From positions 372,001 through 436,000 of the forward strand of contig NZ_SLUQ01000004.1 of the NCBI RefSeq assembly GCF_004345245.1: DNA of 64,000 nucleotides, in the 5' to 3' direction. The notes beneath the pieces were generated by a model. That model was not told the DNA's origin, did not search any database, and worked only from the letters and a program-made list of their open reading frames with translations. The stretch is from Rhizobium sp. BK251 (GTDB lineage Bacteria; Pseudomonadota; Alphaproteobacteria; Rhizobiales; Rhizobiaceae). A program made the position numbers and the translations under genes. Positions 1 to 8,349 of this stretch are shown here, in pieces. Position 1 is the stretch's first letter. Every line of letters starts with the position of its first letter.

Positions 1-1
1 C

Positions 2-1606
2 TCATTCGGAAATGATCTTCACCCGGTCGCCCGGTGCCACTGAGGCGGCGGCCGGCATCGCATTGATCAGCTTGAAGAGATCGAGCTTGCGGTCGGTACC
101 CATCATCCGTGCGGCAAGCGTTGCTATGGTGTCGCCCGGTCGCACCGTGACCACACGGATGCGCAAGGGCTTCAGCGACGCCATCTCCTGCGGCGTCATC
201 CGGCGAAAGGTTGACCGCAGTACGTTCGCCGTCGGCTCAAGAGCAGCACTTCCCTTTGGCACGGCCGTCAGGAAACGAAAGATCTGCTCGCCGTTGCGGA
301 TCACCGTGACGTCGAAATCCCAGCGGTCGGCCGACGCACGCGCCGTTGCCGCCTCCATGCCGTTTACGGAAATCGGACGAATTGTCGAGGGGTCGAGGCC
401 CGTGACCCAGCCGCTGGAGATGTAGTTGGTCAGGCTCTGCTTCTGCGTGTCCGCCACGCCGTCGAAGCGGATCGCCACTTCGCCGGGGCCGGTTGCAAGC
501 ACCGCCTCCACCTTGTTGTCGATGCGGAAGTCCGGGGGCACGTCGAAACGGATGCCGAGACCGGCGTGCAGGAAGGTCTCGTCGCGCACATAACCCTCCT
601 CGGGGCTGTCGCCGTAAAGAAGCCCGTCGATGCCGTCGAGATAGTAGTTCCGCCCCGCGTCGCCGACCTTGCCCTCCTGCCCGAAAGCGCGCGCGTGACT
701 GCGGGCAAGATCGATGCGCTGTGCAGAGTTCGGATGGCTGGAAAGGAAGTCCAGGCTCTGGTCCGTCTCCGGATCGACCGCCATGAAGCGGCTGTAGGCG
801 GCCATGGAATCCAAGAACCGTGCCGCCGCATAGGGATCGTAGCCTGCCTCGCCGAGCATGCGGACGCCAATGACATCGGCCTGCAATTCCTGCTGGCGGG
901 AGAAGGCCGCGAGCCGCAGCTTGCCGCGGGCGAGCGCCTGCTTCCCGGCGATATCGCTGGAAAGCACCTCCGCCACCACACGGCTTGCGATTACCTCCGC
1001 CTCTTCCCGCTTTTGCCGCTCGATGCCGTGATTGGCCGTCACGTGCCCCATCTCGTGCGACAACACGGCTGCGACTTCCGAGGCATCATTGGCGAGCGCC
1101 AGAAGGCCGCGCGTCACATAGAGGTAGCCGCCCGGCAGGGCGAAGGCATTGATCGCCGGCGAGTTAAGAATGGTGATGCGATAAGACTGGCTCGGATTTT
1201 CGGAAACGCTGGTGAGCGCACCGGCAATGCGGGCCACGAGCCGCTCTGTCTTCGCGTCCTTGTATTCACCGCCATAGCTCGCAACGATGCGCGGATGCTC
1301 CCGGGCGCCCATCTGGGCACGCGGATCGTTCTTCTGCACCTCTTCGACGATCTGGGGATTGCTCGAGGGCGCAACGGTCGGCTGGTAGGACTGGTCGAGA
1401 AGCGACTGGCAGCTGTTGAGCCCGGTCGCGGCGAGCGCTGTCAGGGTAAAAACACGGATACGAGCAAAGATCGGGCGGCGGGAGGCCCGGCGAGGGCAAC
1501 TCTCTTGCCTCGAGCGCTTCAGCCTATCCAGTGCCTTATTCCAACCTGTCCTGCTGATGTGCCATTCCGGTACCGGCCTGCGCCGCTCATTGCCGCTTCT
1601 ATTCAA
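2..1606 (-). CDS. M48-family zinc metallopeptidase, lipoprotein-like, with C-terminal LysM-like motif
   Basis: Predicted envelope zinc peptidase of family M48 (BepA/LoiP-like relatives do envelope protein quality control). The zinc motif HEMGH is at residues 184-188 and the likely third ligand is Glu240 in ELQAD. A hydrophobic segment ending in LNSC (63-66) looks like a lipoprotein signal, so the mature protein would be lipid-anchored in the periplasm. Residues 486-534, beginning VRPGDT, resemble a LysM peptidoglycan-binding motif. The only in-frame start candidate found is a TTG at 1606, which leaves an unusually long ~45-residue extension before the signal sequence; the true N-terminus is uncertain. 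The gene ends right at the window edge (stop at 2-4). Substrate unknown. Confidence 0.85.
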   Translation of the reverse strand: MNRSGNERRRPVPEWHISRTGWNKALDRLKRSRQESCPRRASRRPIFARIRVFTLTALAATGLNSCQSLLDQSYQPTVAPSSNPQIVEEVQKNDPRAQMGAREHPRIVASYGGEYKDAKTERLVARIAGALTSVSENPSQSYRITILNSPAINAFALPGGYLYVTRGLLALANDASEVAAVLSHEMGHVTANHGIERQKREEAEVIASRVVAEVLSSDIAGKQALARGKLRLAAFSRQQELQADVIGVRMLGEAGYDPYAAARFLDSMAAYSRFMAVDPETDQSLDFLSSHPNSAQRIDLARSHARAFGQEGKVGDAGRNYYLDGIDGLLYGDSPEEGYVRDETFLHAGLGIRFDVPPDFRIDNKVEAVLATGPGEVAIRFDGVADTQKQSLTNYISSGWVTGLDPSTIRPISVNGMEAATARASADRWDFDVTVIRNGEQIFRFLTAVPKGSAALEPTANVLRSTFRRMTPQEMASLKPLRIRVVTVRPGDTIATLAARMMGTDRKLDLFKLINAMPAAASVAPGDRVKIISE

Positions 1607-1807
1607 TATCTGCGCCCACCCCGGTCGCTCCTTCGCTCCGCACTGATGGCTCGGCCTCCGCTTTAGCCGATCTCCGCACCTGTTGCATAGCGAGACTCTG
1701 TCTTAAATATAGCGGCGCTTTATATTAGCAAGAATATCATTGTAATTCCGCCGTTATTCGCAACAACGAAAATATGGCGAAAGTTGCGCCAAATCTCGAC
1801 ATATCTC

Positions 1808-2527
1808 TCAGTGGCGCAAAAATACCGTTAGCGCAGCGATGTCGTCATGCTCCAGAAATGGACGGATTGGCGCGGAGAGCCTGATGCTTCCGCCATCGAT
1901 GAAGATCGCATGGTCGGCGATGCGGCGCACCTCGTCGGGATCGTGCGAGACGATCAGGACTGTATTCTTCGTTTCCCGGTGCAGTTCGAGAAGCAGGTCC
2001 GCCATACCCGCGCGCAGACCGGGGTCGAGCGCCGCAAAGGGCTCGTCGAGCAGGAGGACCGGCCGATGGCGCACGAGCGCGCGGGCGAAGGCGGCACGCT
2101 GCCGTTCACCGCCCGAAAGTGTCGCGGGCAAGCGCTTTTCGAAACCGCCGAGCCCGACCCTCGCAAGCGCCTCCGACACGTTCTTCCGGTCGTCGGCGGA
2201 AAGCCTGAGCGACGGGTTGATGCCGAGGCCGACATTCGTGAAGAGGTCGAGATGAGCGAACAGGTTGTTATCCTGGAAGACGAGCGAGACCGGTCGCTTG
2301 GAGGGATGCAGCTTGCCGACGTCCTGCCCGGCAATCGAAATGCTACCGAATTCCGGCTCTTCAAAACCGGCGACGAGATTCAGGAACGTGGATTTGCCCG
2401 AGCCCGAGGGACCGGTGACGGCAGTCACGGCACCGGCCGGCAGCGCACAGTCAAAGTCGAACACGTGGGTCCCAAGCCGCAGCCGCACCCCGCGCATGGT
2501 GATACCGGCCGCCTCAGCCACGCTCAT
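1808..2527 (-). CDS. thiQ: Thiamine/TPP ABC transporter, ATP-binding subunit ThiQ
   Basis: Cytoplasmic ATPase of the thiamine/thiamine-pyrophosphate importer ThiBPQ. Walker [10 protein letters not shown], signature LSGGERQ and Walker B VLLLDEP are all intact. A longer reading from 2566 exists, but the ATG at 2527 has a strong purine-rich ribosome site (AGGGAGGA) and overlaps the end of thiP by 14 nt, as expected for translational coupling, so it is preferred (239 aa). Last gene of thiBPQ and therefore under the upstream TPP riboswitch. An 8-bp inverted repeat (1784-1791/1812-1819) overlaps the 3' end but has no U-tract. Confidence 0.92.
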   Translation of the reverse strand: MSVAEAAGITMRGVRLRLGTHVFDFDCALPAGAVTAVTGPSGSGKSTFLNLVAGFEEPEFGSISIAGQDVGKLHPSKRPVSLVFQDNNLFAHLDLFTNVGLGINPSLRLSADDRKNVSEALARVGLGGFEKRLPATLSGGERQRAAFARALVRHRPVLLLDEPFAALDPGLRAGMADLLLELHRETKNTVLIVSHDPDEVRRIADHAIFIDGGSIRLSAPIRPFLEHDDIAALTVFLRH

Positions 2528-4148
2528 CGCCGTCCTCCCTGCTTGTCTGCCCGGCCGTGCCGGCAATGGTGAGCAGCAGGCATATCAGGCCAAGAATCAG
2601 GGCAAGACCATCGGCATCATTGGTCCGATAGCTGCCCATGCGGCTGTAGATCAGCCAGGGAAGCGTTACGAGCTCGTCCGAACCGAAGATGGCAACGGCG
2701 CCAAGGTCACCGAGCGAGAGCGCCATCGCGAAGGAAAGCGCCATGAAGAAGGGTTTCCTGAGGCCCGGCCAATCCACGAGCCTCAGCCGCGACCAGCCCG
2801 CAAGGCCGATGCTTGCAGCAAGCCGCTCGGTCCTGCACCGGTGGACCGCATAGGCGGGCTGCAGCACGCGGACGACGAACGGAAGCGCCATGAGCGTGTT
2901 GATGCAGATGATCAACGCTGGCGCGAATGGCGTGGCGTCGCCAAGGGGCCGCAGCGCCATGAACCAGCCCGTGCCAAGCACGACCGGCGGCACAAGCAGG
3001 ACGATCGACGAGGCGGCCGAGAGCGAGCCTGAGAATATCCGCGAGCCCCGGCCGATGCGGCGTCGCGCAGCAATCGCGTGCCGGGCGCGGATCACCGCGA
3101 AGGCGACCGCAAGCGAGAGCAAGGCCGCCAAGAGCGAGATGCCGAGACTGGTCCAGACCGCGCGCCGAAAAATCGGCTCGGCGACGAGTTTCAGGAGATC
3201 GGCCTTCAGGCCGGCGGCCGCAACCGCGGCCAAGGGCAAACCGATGAAGAGCAGGACGGCAAGCAAGAGTGCGCCGTCCCTCGCCCGCGCGGCAACCGTC
3301 CTTCCGTCGAGCCGCCGCACTGCCTTGCCGGCCGTCAGCCCGTGGTCGGCCGGCGCCGGGAGCAGGGTCATTGCACCGAGTATGAGCGCCGTCACGAGGA
3401 TCTGCAGCAGCGAGAGCGCGACCGCGCGGCCGGGATCGAAGTCGAACCGCAGCGATTGGTAGATGGCGACCTCGATCGTCGTCGCCGCCGGCCCACCGCC
3501 GAGGATGAGCACCAGCGTGAAGCTCGTCGCGCAAAGCATGAAGATCAACCCGGCGATGCCGGGTATGAGATGGCGCAGCACCGGCCATTCGACGAAGCGG
3601 AAGACGGCGACAGGCCGCATGCCGAGCCCACCCGCGACCAACCAGTATTCGGCAGGCACGCGCTCCAGCCCGGCAAGCATCAGCCGGCAGGCGAGCGGCA
3701 GGTTGAAAAAGACGTGAGCAAGCAGAATTCCCGAAAGCCCATAGATGCTAATCGGCTCGGAAAGGCCGAGATAGGCAAGCCCGCCATTCAGCATGCCGCG
3801 TCGACCCCATATCCCGATGAGACCGAGCGCACCGATCAGAACGGGCAGGCCCATCGGCACTGCCATCAACCGCACGATCCAGATCCTGCCCGGGAAGTGC
3901 GGCTGACGCGCCAGCGCCCGGGCCACCGGTATGGCGAGGACAACCGAAAGCAGAGTGGAGAGAACGGCCTGGAGCAGCGTGAAGCGCACCACGCGCAGGA
4001 TATAGGGATCGCCAAGCAGGTCACCGGGCGAAAGGCCACCGCCGAAGAGAAGCAGCGCGGATACTGCAAGGCCGATGAAGAGCACGATGCCGACGAGGCT
4101 GAAAGCCCCGCCGGCAATGGCGCTCCTGTCTTCGGCCGCAGTCAGCAT
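2514..4148 (-). CDS. thiP: Thiamine/TPP ABC transporter, permease ThiP
   Basis: Inner-membrane permease of the thiamine importer, about 544 residues, with two homologous binding-protein-dependent permease halves fused in one chain, the usual ThiP architecture. Each half carries multiple hydrophobic helices and an EAA-like loop (for example near [16 protein letters not shown] in the first half). The reading can be extended to 4175, but the ATG at 4148 shares one base with the thiB stop codon (TGATG), the usual coupling arrangement, so I use it. It lies between thiB and thiQ. Confidence 0.92.
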   Translation of the reverse strand: MLTAAEDRSAIAGGAFSLVGIVLFIGLAVSALLLFGGGLSPGDLLGDPYILRVVRFTLLQAVLSTLLSVVLAIPVARALARQPHFPGRIWIVRLMAVPMGLPVLIGALGLIGIWGRRGMLNGGLAYLGLSEPISIYGLSGILLAHVFFNLPLACRLMLAGLERVPAEYWLVAGGLGMRPVAVFRFVEWPVLRHLIPGIAGLIFMLCATSFTLVLILGGGPAATTIEVAIYQSLRFDFDPGRAVALSLLQILVTALILGAMTLLPAPADHGLTAGKAVRRLDGRTVAARARDGALLLAVLLFIGLPLAAVAAAGLKADLLKLVAEPIFRRAVWTSLGISLLAALLSLAVAFAVIRARHAIAARRRIGRGSRIFSGSLSAASSIVLLVPPVVLGTGWFMALRPLGDATPFAPALIICINTLMALPFVVRVLQPAYAVHRCRTERLAASIGLAGWSRLRLVDWPGLRKPFFMALSFAMALSLGDLGAVAIFGSDELVTLPWLIYSRMGSYRTNDADGLALILGLICLLLTIAGTAGQTSREDGDERG

Positions 4149-5176
4149 CAATTCATGCTCATGGCCGCGAGCCACTCGTCGATCCAGGCCTTGCGGTTCC
4201 TGGCCACCTCGTGCGGGCTCATGAGGAAGGTCTTCTCCGGCTTGACCAGCTTGCCGAAGGCATCCGGCAACGGCTCGGACGTGGCGGAGACCGGCATCAT
4301 CCAGTTATTGGTGGGGATCGTGTCCTGAAATGCCGGCGTGACCATGAACTTCAGGAAATCCCGCGCCAGGTCCTTGCTTGGCGCGTTCTTCATGAGACCC
4401 GCAACCTCGATCTGGATATAGTGGCCCTCGGAAAAGGCAGCGGCCTGATAGCGCTCGGTATTCTCGGCGACCATGTGATAGGCGGGCGATGTCGTGTAGG
4501 AGAACACCATCGGCGCCTCGCCCTTGGTGAAGAGGCCGTAGGCCTCCGACCATCCGGGCGTGACTGTCAGGATGCGTCCCTTGAGCTTGCCCCAGGCCTC
4601 CGGCGCCTTGTCGCCGTAGACCGACTTCACCCAGAGCAGCAGGCCGAGACCGGGCGTCGAAGTGCGCGGATCCTCGATCGCGATCTTCTGGGACGGATCG
4701 CCTTCCACCAGCTCCTTGAGGCTCGTCGGCGGGTTCTTGATTGTCTCGGTATCATAGATGACGGCGAAGTGGCCGTAGTCATAGGGCACGAAGACGTCGT
4801 CCGAATAGCCGCCGGGAACCTTGGCGGCGCTGGCGTCGATGCCATGTGCGTCGAAGAGCCCGGTCTCCTTCGCCTCGGTGACGAGGTTGGTGTCGAGGCC
4901 GAGAACGACGTCGGCCTTCGAGGAAGCCCCCTCCAGTTTCAGCCGTGAAAGCAACGCCACGCCGTCGGCGACGCTGACGAAATTGACCGTGCAATCGCAG
5001 GTCTTCTCGAAGGCTTCCTTCACCTTCGGGCCTGGACCCCATTCGGACGTGAAGCTTTCGTAGGTATAGACCGTGAGCGTCTTGCCCGCGGCCGCAGCGC
5101 CGCCCGCCGAAAGCGTCATCGTCGCCGCGGCAAGCAGCATTCCGGAAAGAATTGTCTTGAACGGTCGGGCTGGCAT
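4148..5176 (-). CDS. thiB: Thiamine/TPP ABC transporter, periplasmic binding protein ThiB
   Basis: Periplasmic receptor that captures thiamine and its phosphates for ThiPQ. The 342-aa product starts with a Sec signal peptide (hydrophobic stretch ending GGAAAAG near residue 31). The mature chain has features typical of ThiB in the Fe3+/thiamine-binding superfamily, such as LTVYTYESF at its N-terminus, [13 protein letters not shown] in the middle, and NNWMMPV near the C-terminus. The ATG is preceded by GGAGGAGG. It is first in thiBPQ and is preceded by a TPP riboswitch, which supports the thiamine assignment. Confidence 0.94.
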   Translation of the reverse strand: MPARPFKTILSGMLLAAATMTLSAGGAAAAGKTLTVYTYESFTSEWGPGPKVKEAFEKTCDCTVNFVSVADGVALLSRLKLEGASSKADVVLGLDTNLVTEAKETGLFDAHGIDASAAKVPGGYSDDVFVPYDYGHFAVIYDTETIKNPPTSLKELVEGDPSQKIAIEDPRTSTPGLGLLLWVKSVYGDKAPEAWGKLKGRILTVTPGWSEAYGLFTKGEAPMVFSYTTSPAYHMVAENTERYQAAAFSEGHYIQIEVAGLMKNAPSKDLARDFLKFMVTPAFQDTIPTNNWMMPVSATSEPLPDAFGKLVKPEKTFLMSPHEVARNRKAWIDEWLAAMSMN

Positions 5177-5235
5177 TGCGCCTCCTCCATGTGTTTCGGT
5201 TGAACGGAGAAAAGGGCGCTGTGCGATATCACGCG

Positions 5236-5339
5236 TCTAATCCCTCCGCCGGTGTTAACCGGATCAGGTTCCGCGGGTTGGTCTGTGACAAACCTCTCAG
5301 CCGGACGACTGTGAAACAGACATCGGGCACCCCGTTAGA
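5236..5339 (-). promoter_or_regulatory. TPP (THI-box) riboswitch controlling thiBPQ
   Basis: Read on the minus strand, the element contains the conserved TPP aptamer blocks in order: CGGGGTGCC, GGCTGAGA, ACCC and GAACCTGATCCGGTTAACAC followed by GCGGAGGGA. P1 is formed by TCTAA at 5335-5339 and TTAGA at 5236-5240. The thiB start lies 60 nt further on, behind a GGAGGAGG ribosome site. No clear intrinsic terminator with a U-tract lies between aptamer and gene, so control of translation initiation is more likely than attenuation. TPP binding should shut down thiamine uptake. Confidence 0.95.
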
Positions 5340-5363
5340 GCATTCGAACATCTAACGGGGTGC
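5327..5363 (-). repeat. Perfect 13-bp inverted repeat pairing the upstream leader with the 5' strand of the TPP aptamer
   Basis: On the transcript GCACCCCGTTAGA (5363-5351) is followed after 11 nt by its exact complement TCTAACGGGGTGC (5339-5327). The second arm is the P1 5' strand plus the conserved GGGGTGC of the aptamer. If transcription starts upstream of 5363, this hairpin would compete with aptamer folding. It may alternatively be a simple upstream stem or a terminator remnant. Confidence 0.8.
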
Positions 5364-5412
5364 GCCGATTATGACAAGAGGCAAGGTCGAGCAGCGAGGC
5401 AGCCGATGCCGC

Positions 5413-6939
5413 CTATGCGGCGGCGCTGTCGGGCCTTTTCGCTTCCTGGGTGCGAGGCAGCTGGACCGGCTTCAATGCAAGCGCCATGACGAGCCCGAAG
5501 AGGCAGATGGCCGATGCCGTCAGGAAGAGGGGTGAGAAAGCAGCCTCGTAGGCGCCGGCCACCGCCTCCCGCGTTGCGTCAGGCAGGGCCGCCATCATCT
5601 TCGGTGTCAGCTCTTCGATATTGGCGACCCCGGCGATCGAGACGCCGACGTTCGAAAGCTTCGAGGCGATGATTGCGCCGTAGATGGAAATGGCGATCGA
5701 GGCGCCTGCCATGCGCGACAGTGTCACCGCTCCGGTCGCGGCACCGACATCGCCGGCCGAGGCGGCATTCTGCACGCCGATGACGGGTACCTGTTGTGCA
5801 AGACCGATGCCGATGCCGTGCATCATCATCAACAGACCGATCAGGATGACGGGCGTGCCGACAGGGACCTGGCTCAGCACCGCGAAGGCGATCGCACTGC
5901 AGGTAAGGCTGGCGATCGCGAAGGGCTTGTAGCGACCTGTCATCGAGATGGCGCGGCCGGCCGTGAGCGAGCCGCAGACGATGCCGCCGGTAAGCAGGAT
6001 GAAGAGCAGGCCGGCCATAGAGGGCGAAAGCCCCGTCGTCGTCTGCAGGAAGAGCGCGAAATAGTTGACCATGCCGATTGCGACTGCGCCGCTCATCACC
6101 GAGATACCGAGAAGCAGGCCAAAGGTCGGGTTGCGGAAGAGCGCAAGCGGTACGATTGGCTCCGGCGCGCGGCGCTCTACGAAAACCCAGGCCGCGGCGC
6201 AGGCGGCGCCGAAGGCGATGATGCCGAGGCATTGCGGAGACAGGAGCGATCCGAAGAGTTCACTGCCGTCGGCCGCCAGCACGATCGAGGTGGTCGTCAA
6301 GGCAAGCAGGATCGCCCCGGCATAGTCGATCTTCGGCCGACGGTGCGGTTTTCTGTAGGGCAGCATCGTGAAGAGACCGGCAAGGACGATGAAGCCGATC
6401 GGCACGTTGACGAGAAAGATCGAGCGCCAGCCGAAGAGATCGCTCATCGTGCCGCCCAGGACGGGCCCGATCGCACCGGAGGCCATCAGCACGAGGCTCG
6501 AATAGCTCTGGTAGCGGGCGCGTTCACGCGGCTCGAAGAGATCTGCATTGACCGCAAAAATCGAAACGAGGATGCCGCCACCGCCCAGCCCCTGCAGCAC
6601 GCGCGCTGCGATCAGCGTGTTCATCGACACCGCGAGGCCGCAGACGGCCGAACCGACGGTGAAGATCGCAATTGCCGTCATCATCACGTATTTGCGGCCA
6701 AACAGGTCGCCGAGCTTTCCATAGACCGGCATGACGGCGCTGAGCGAGAGAAGATAGGCCGAGCCGATCCAGCCGAAGCGCTCGAGATGCCCGAACTCGC
6801 CGACGATAGTGGGCAGCGCGGTGGAGACGATCTGGTTGTCCAGCGTCGCCATGAACATGGCGGTCATCAGGAAGAAGAAGAGGATGAGCCTGCGACGGGG
6901 ATCCGCCACGAGCGGCACGGCAGCGACTTGCATGTTCAT
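5413..6939 (-). CDS. MFS drug efflux transporter, DHA2 (14-TMS) type
   Basis: Proton-driven multidrug exporter of the inner membrane. The start of the protein (MTAMFMATLDNQIVSTALP) is the hallmark first helix of DHA2/EmrB-type carriers, followed by motif A GKLGDLFGRK. About 508 residues with roughly 14 hydrophobic helices. The open frame extends to 7320 but the extension is Cys/Arg-rich and crosses the promoter region, so I place the start at ATG 6939 (or 6933). It is transcribed divergently from a MarR regulator across an AT-rich gap with palindromes, which suggests direct repression by that regulator and induction by its ligand. Substrate unknown. Confidence 0.9.
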   Translation of the reverse strand: MNMQVAAVPLVADPRRRLILFFFLMTAMFMATLDNQIVSTALPTIVGEFGHLERFGWIGSAYLLSLSAVMPVYGKLGDLFGRKYVMMTAIAIFTVGSAVCGLAVSMNTLIAARVLQGLGGGGILVSIFAVNADLFEPRERARYQSYSSLVLMASGAIGPVLGGTMSDLFGWRSIFLVNVPIGFIVLAGLFTMLPYRKPHRRPKIDYAGAILLALTTTSIVLAADGSELFGSLLSPQCLGIIAFGAACAAAWVFVERRAPEPIVPLALFRNPTFGLLLGISVMSGAVAIGMVNYFALFLQTTTGLSPSMAGLLFILLTGGIVCGSLTAGRAISMTGRYKPFAIASLTCSAIAFAVLSQVPVGTPVILIGLLMMMHGIGIGLAQQVPVIGVQNAASAGDVGAATGAVTLSRMAGASIAISIYGAIIASKLSNVGVSIAGVANIEELTPKMMAALPDATREAVAGAYEAAFSPLFLTASAICLFGLVMALALKPVQLPRTQEAKRPDSAAA

Positions 6940-6973
6940 GGATTGTAATTCCGACGTTGTAAGTACATTTATG

Positions 6974-7012
6974 TGACAATAGCACATATTTGTCAATATC
7001 ACATTATTGACA
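6974..7012. promoter_or_regulatory. Candidate MarR operator: two overlapping palindromes between the MFS and marR genes
   Basis: The AT-rich divergent intergenic region has TGTCAATA (6991-6998) and TATTGACA (7005-7012), a perfect 8-bp inverted repeat with a 6-nt spacer, and TGACAA (6974-6979) with TTGTCA (6990-6995). MarR dimers typically bind such ~20-bp palindromes. The site lies between the two start codons, so it could control both genes. Confidence 0.6.
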
Positions 7013-7055
7013 TTGGCATATTCTATTTCCGCTCCGTCTCTGTTATGGTTCGGCC

Positions 7056-7583
7056 ATGAATGAGACCCTGACCAAGATACGCGCGGCAGAAACCGCGGAG
7101 CCTGAAGATGAAGGCGTACCCCGCATCGGCCACAGCATGACGCGCATGCGGCTGATGACCGGACGGCGCCTGATAGGGCGCATGGCAATCCAGAATGCCG
7201 CTCCCGGCCTCGAACTGTCGCATCTCGACGTGCTCGATGCCGTGCGCCGTGCGCGCCCCTGCGGCGAGGTAACGGTCGGCACAATCGCCGAGATGCTGCG
7301 CATCGATCCGTCGCGGGCAAGTCGGGTGGTTGCCGACATGGTGGGCCGCAGCGTTCTCCGCCGCGAGGCTTCGCAAGCGGATGCGCGCCGCATTGTGGTG
7401 GTGATGACGCCGCTCGGCGAGAAGCTCATGGCGGAGATCAAGGCCCAGAAGCTCGCCCTCGTTTCGGAGGTCGTCAAGGATTGGCCACAGGAAGAGGTCG
7501 ATCACTTCGCGGTGCTCTTCGAAAAGTTTATCGACGGCTACGAGGCGATTTTCCAGTCGCGCGACAAGGATACGCCCGGCTGA
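7056..7583 (+). CDS. MarR-family transcriptional regulator
   Basis: 175-aa winged-helix regulator. The central part (LSHLDVLDAV ... TVGTIAEMLRIDPSRASRVVADMV, then a basic wing around RREASQADARRIVVVMT) matches the MarR fold. Its N-terminal ~25 residues are Glu/Ala-rich and probably disordered. It is divergent from a DHA2-type efflux pump and two palindromes lie between the genes, so it most likely represses the pump and perhaps itself until a phenolic or antimicrobial ligand binds. The inducer cannot be read from sequence. Confidence 0.9.
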   Translation: MNETLTKIRAAETAEPEDEGVPRIGHSMTRMRLMTGRRLIGRMAIQNAAPGLELSHLDVLDAVRRARPCGEVTVGTIAEMLRIDPSRASRVVADMVGRSVLRREASQADARRIVVVMTPLGEKLMAEIKAQKLALVSEVVKDWPQEEVDHFAVLFEKFIDGYEAIFQSRDKDTPG

Positions 7584-7696
7584 CGAAAAGTGCGGCTGCC
7601 TTGATCTTGCTCGAACGCACCTATCGCTTCTGACACTGGGTGCTGGCCCCGACGCCTCTTCCCCTTCACCCCCCGTTTGCGCTATGGGCAATGCGC

Positions 7697-8347
7697 ATGA
7701 GCCAATCCAGCTTCACCATTCTTCTGGGCGGCCCGCTAAGCCTGACCGACAGGCTGCACGCCGCCGTCAAGAACAGCCGCTTCATTGCTGCCGACGGCGG
7801 CATGCGCCATGCGGTAACGCTCGGCGTGGTGCCGGAACTCTGGGTCGGCGACTTCGATTCGACGACGCCCGATCTCCGAGATGCCTTTCCGCAGGTCCCG
7901 CGCCAGCCCTATCCTATTGCCAAGGCCGCTACGGATGGCGAGATTGCAGTTTCGGAGGCTATCGCACGCGGTGCAAGGCACCTCATTCTTGCCGGCGCGC
8001 TCGGCGGCGAGCGTTCCGATCACGCGCTTCAGCACCTGCTCTATGGCGTCGAACTCGCCGAGCAGGGCTACGACGTGATGATGACCTCCGGCGAGGAGGA
8101 GGCGACGCCGCTCCTTCCCGGCAGCACCGAGCTTGTCCTGCCTGCAGGCTCGCTCTTTTCCATCCTCGGCTTCAGCGAGCTTTCCGGCCTTTTCATAACG
8201 AACGCCCGCTATCCGCTTGAGGATTTCCATTTGCCCTTCGGTTCTTCCCGCACCATTTCCAATGTGGCCGAAGGCACGGTGCGCATTGCGCTTGCAAGCG
8301 GCCGGGCGATCGTGCTCGCCCGCCCCTATGACATGACTGGAGCCTGA
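7697..8347 (+). CDS. thiN: Thiamine pyrophosphokinase
   Basis: Cytoplasmic kinase that converts thiamine to thiamine pyrophosphate with ATP, the last salvage step. Family motifs are clear: AADGGMRHA near the N-terminus, VGDFDS (the metal/ATP site), KAATDGEIAV (DxE/TD substrate site) and GALGGERSDH. About 216 aa from the ATG at 7697; another ATG lies at 7691 and the longest frame begins at 7640, but the extension is Pro-rich and unlike the family. The next gene begins 3 nt after the stop, so they are co-transcribed. TPP made here is the ligand of the riboswitch found upstream of thiBPQ. Confidence 0.93.
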   Translation: MSQSSFTILLGGPLSLTDRLHAAVKNSRFIAADGGMRHAVTLGVVPELWVGDFDSTTPDLRDAFPQVPRQPYPIAKAATDGEIAVSEAIARGARHLILAGALGGERSDHALQHLLYGVELAEQGYDVMMTSGEEEATPLLPGSTELVLPAGSLFSILGFSELSGLFITNARYPLEDFHLPFGSSRTISNVAEGTVRIALASGRAIVLARPYDMTGA

Positions 8348-8349
8348 TC

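Noticed and set aside
566..1666. 366-codon plus-strand open frame
   Set aside because: Mirror frame of the M48 peptidase gene; GC-rich DNA keeps such frames open, and no protein family is recognisable.
1784..1819. Terminator after thiQ
   Set aside because: An 8-bp inverted repeat is present but overlaps the last codons of thiQ and has no downstream U-tract on the minus strand.
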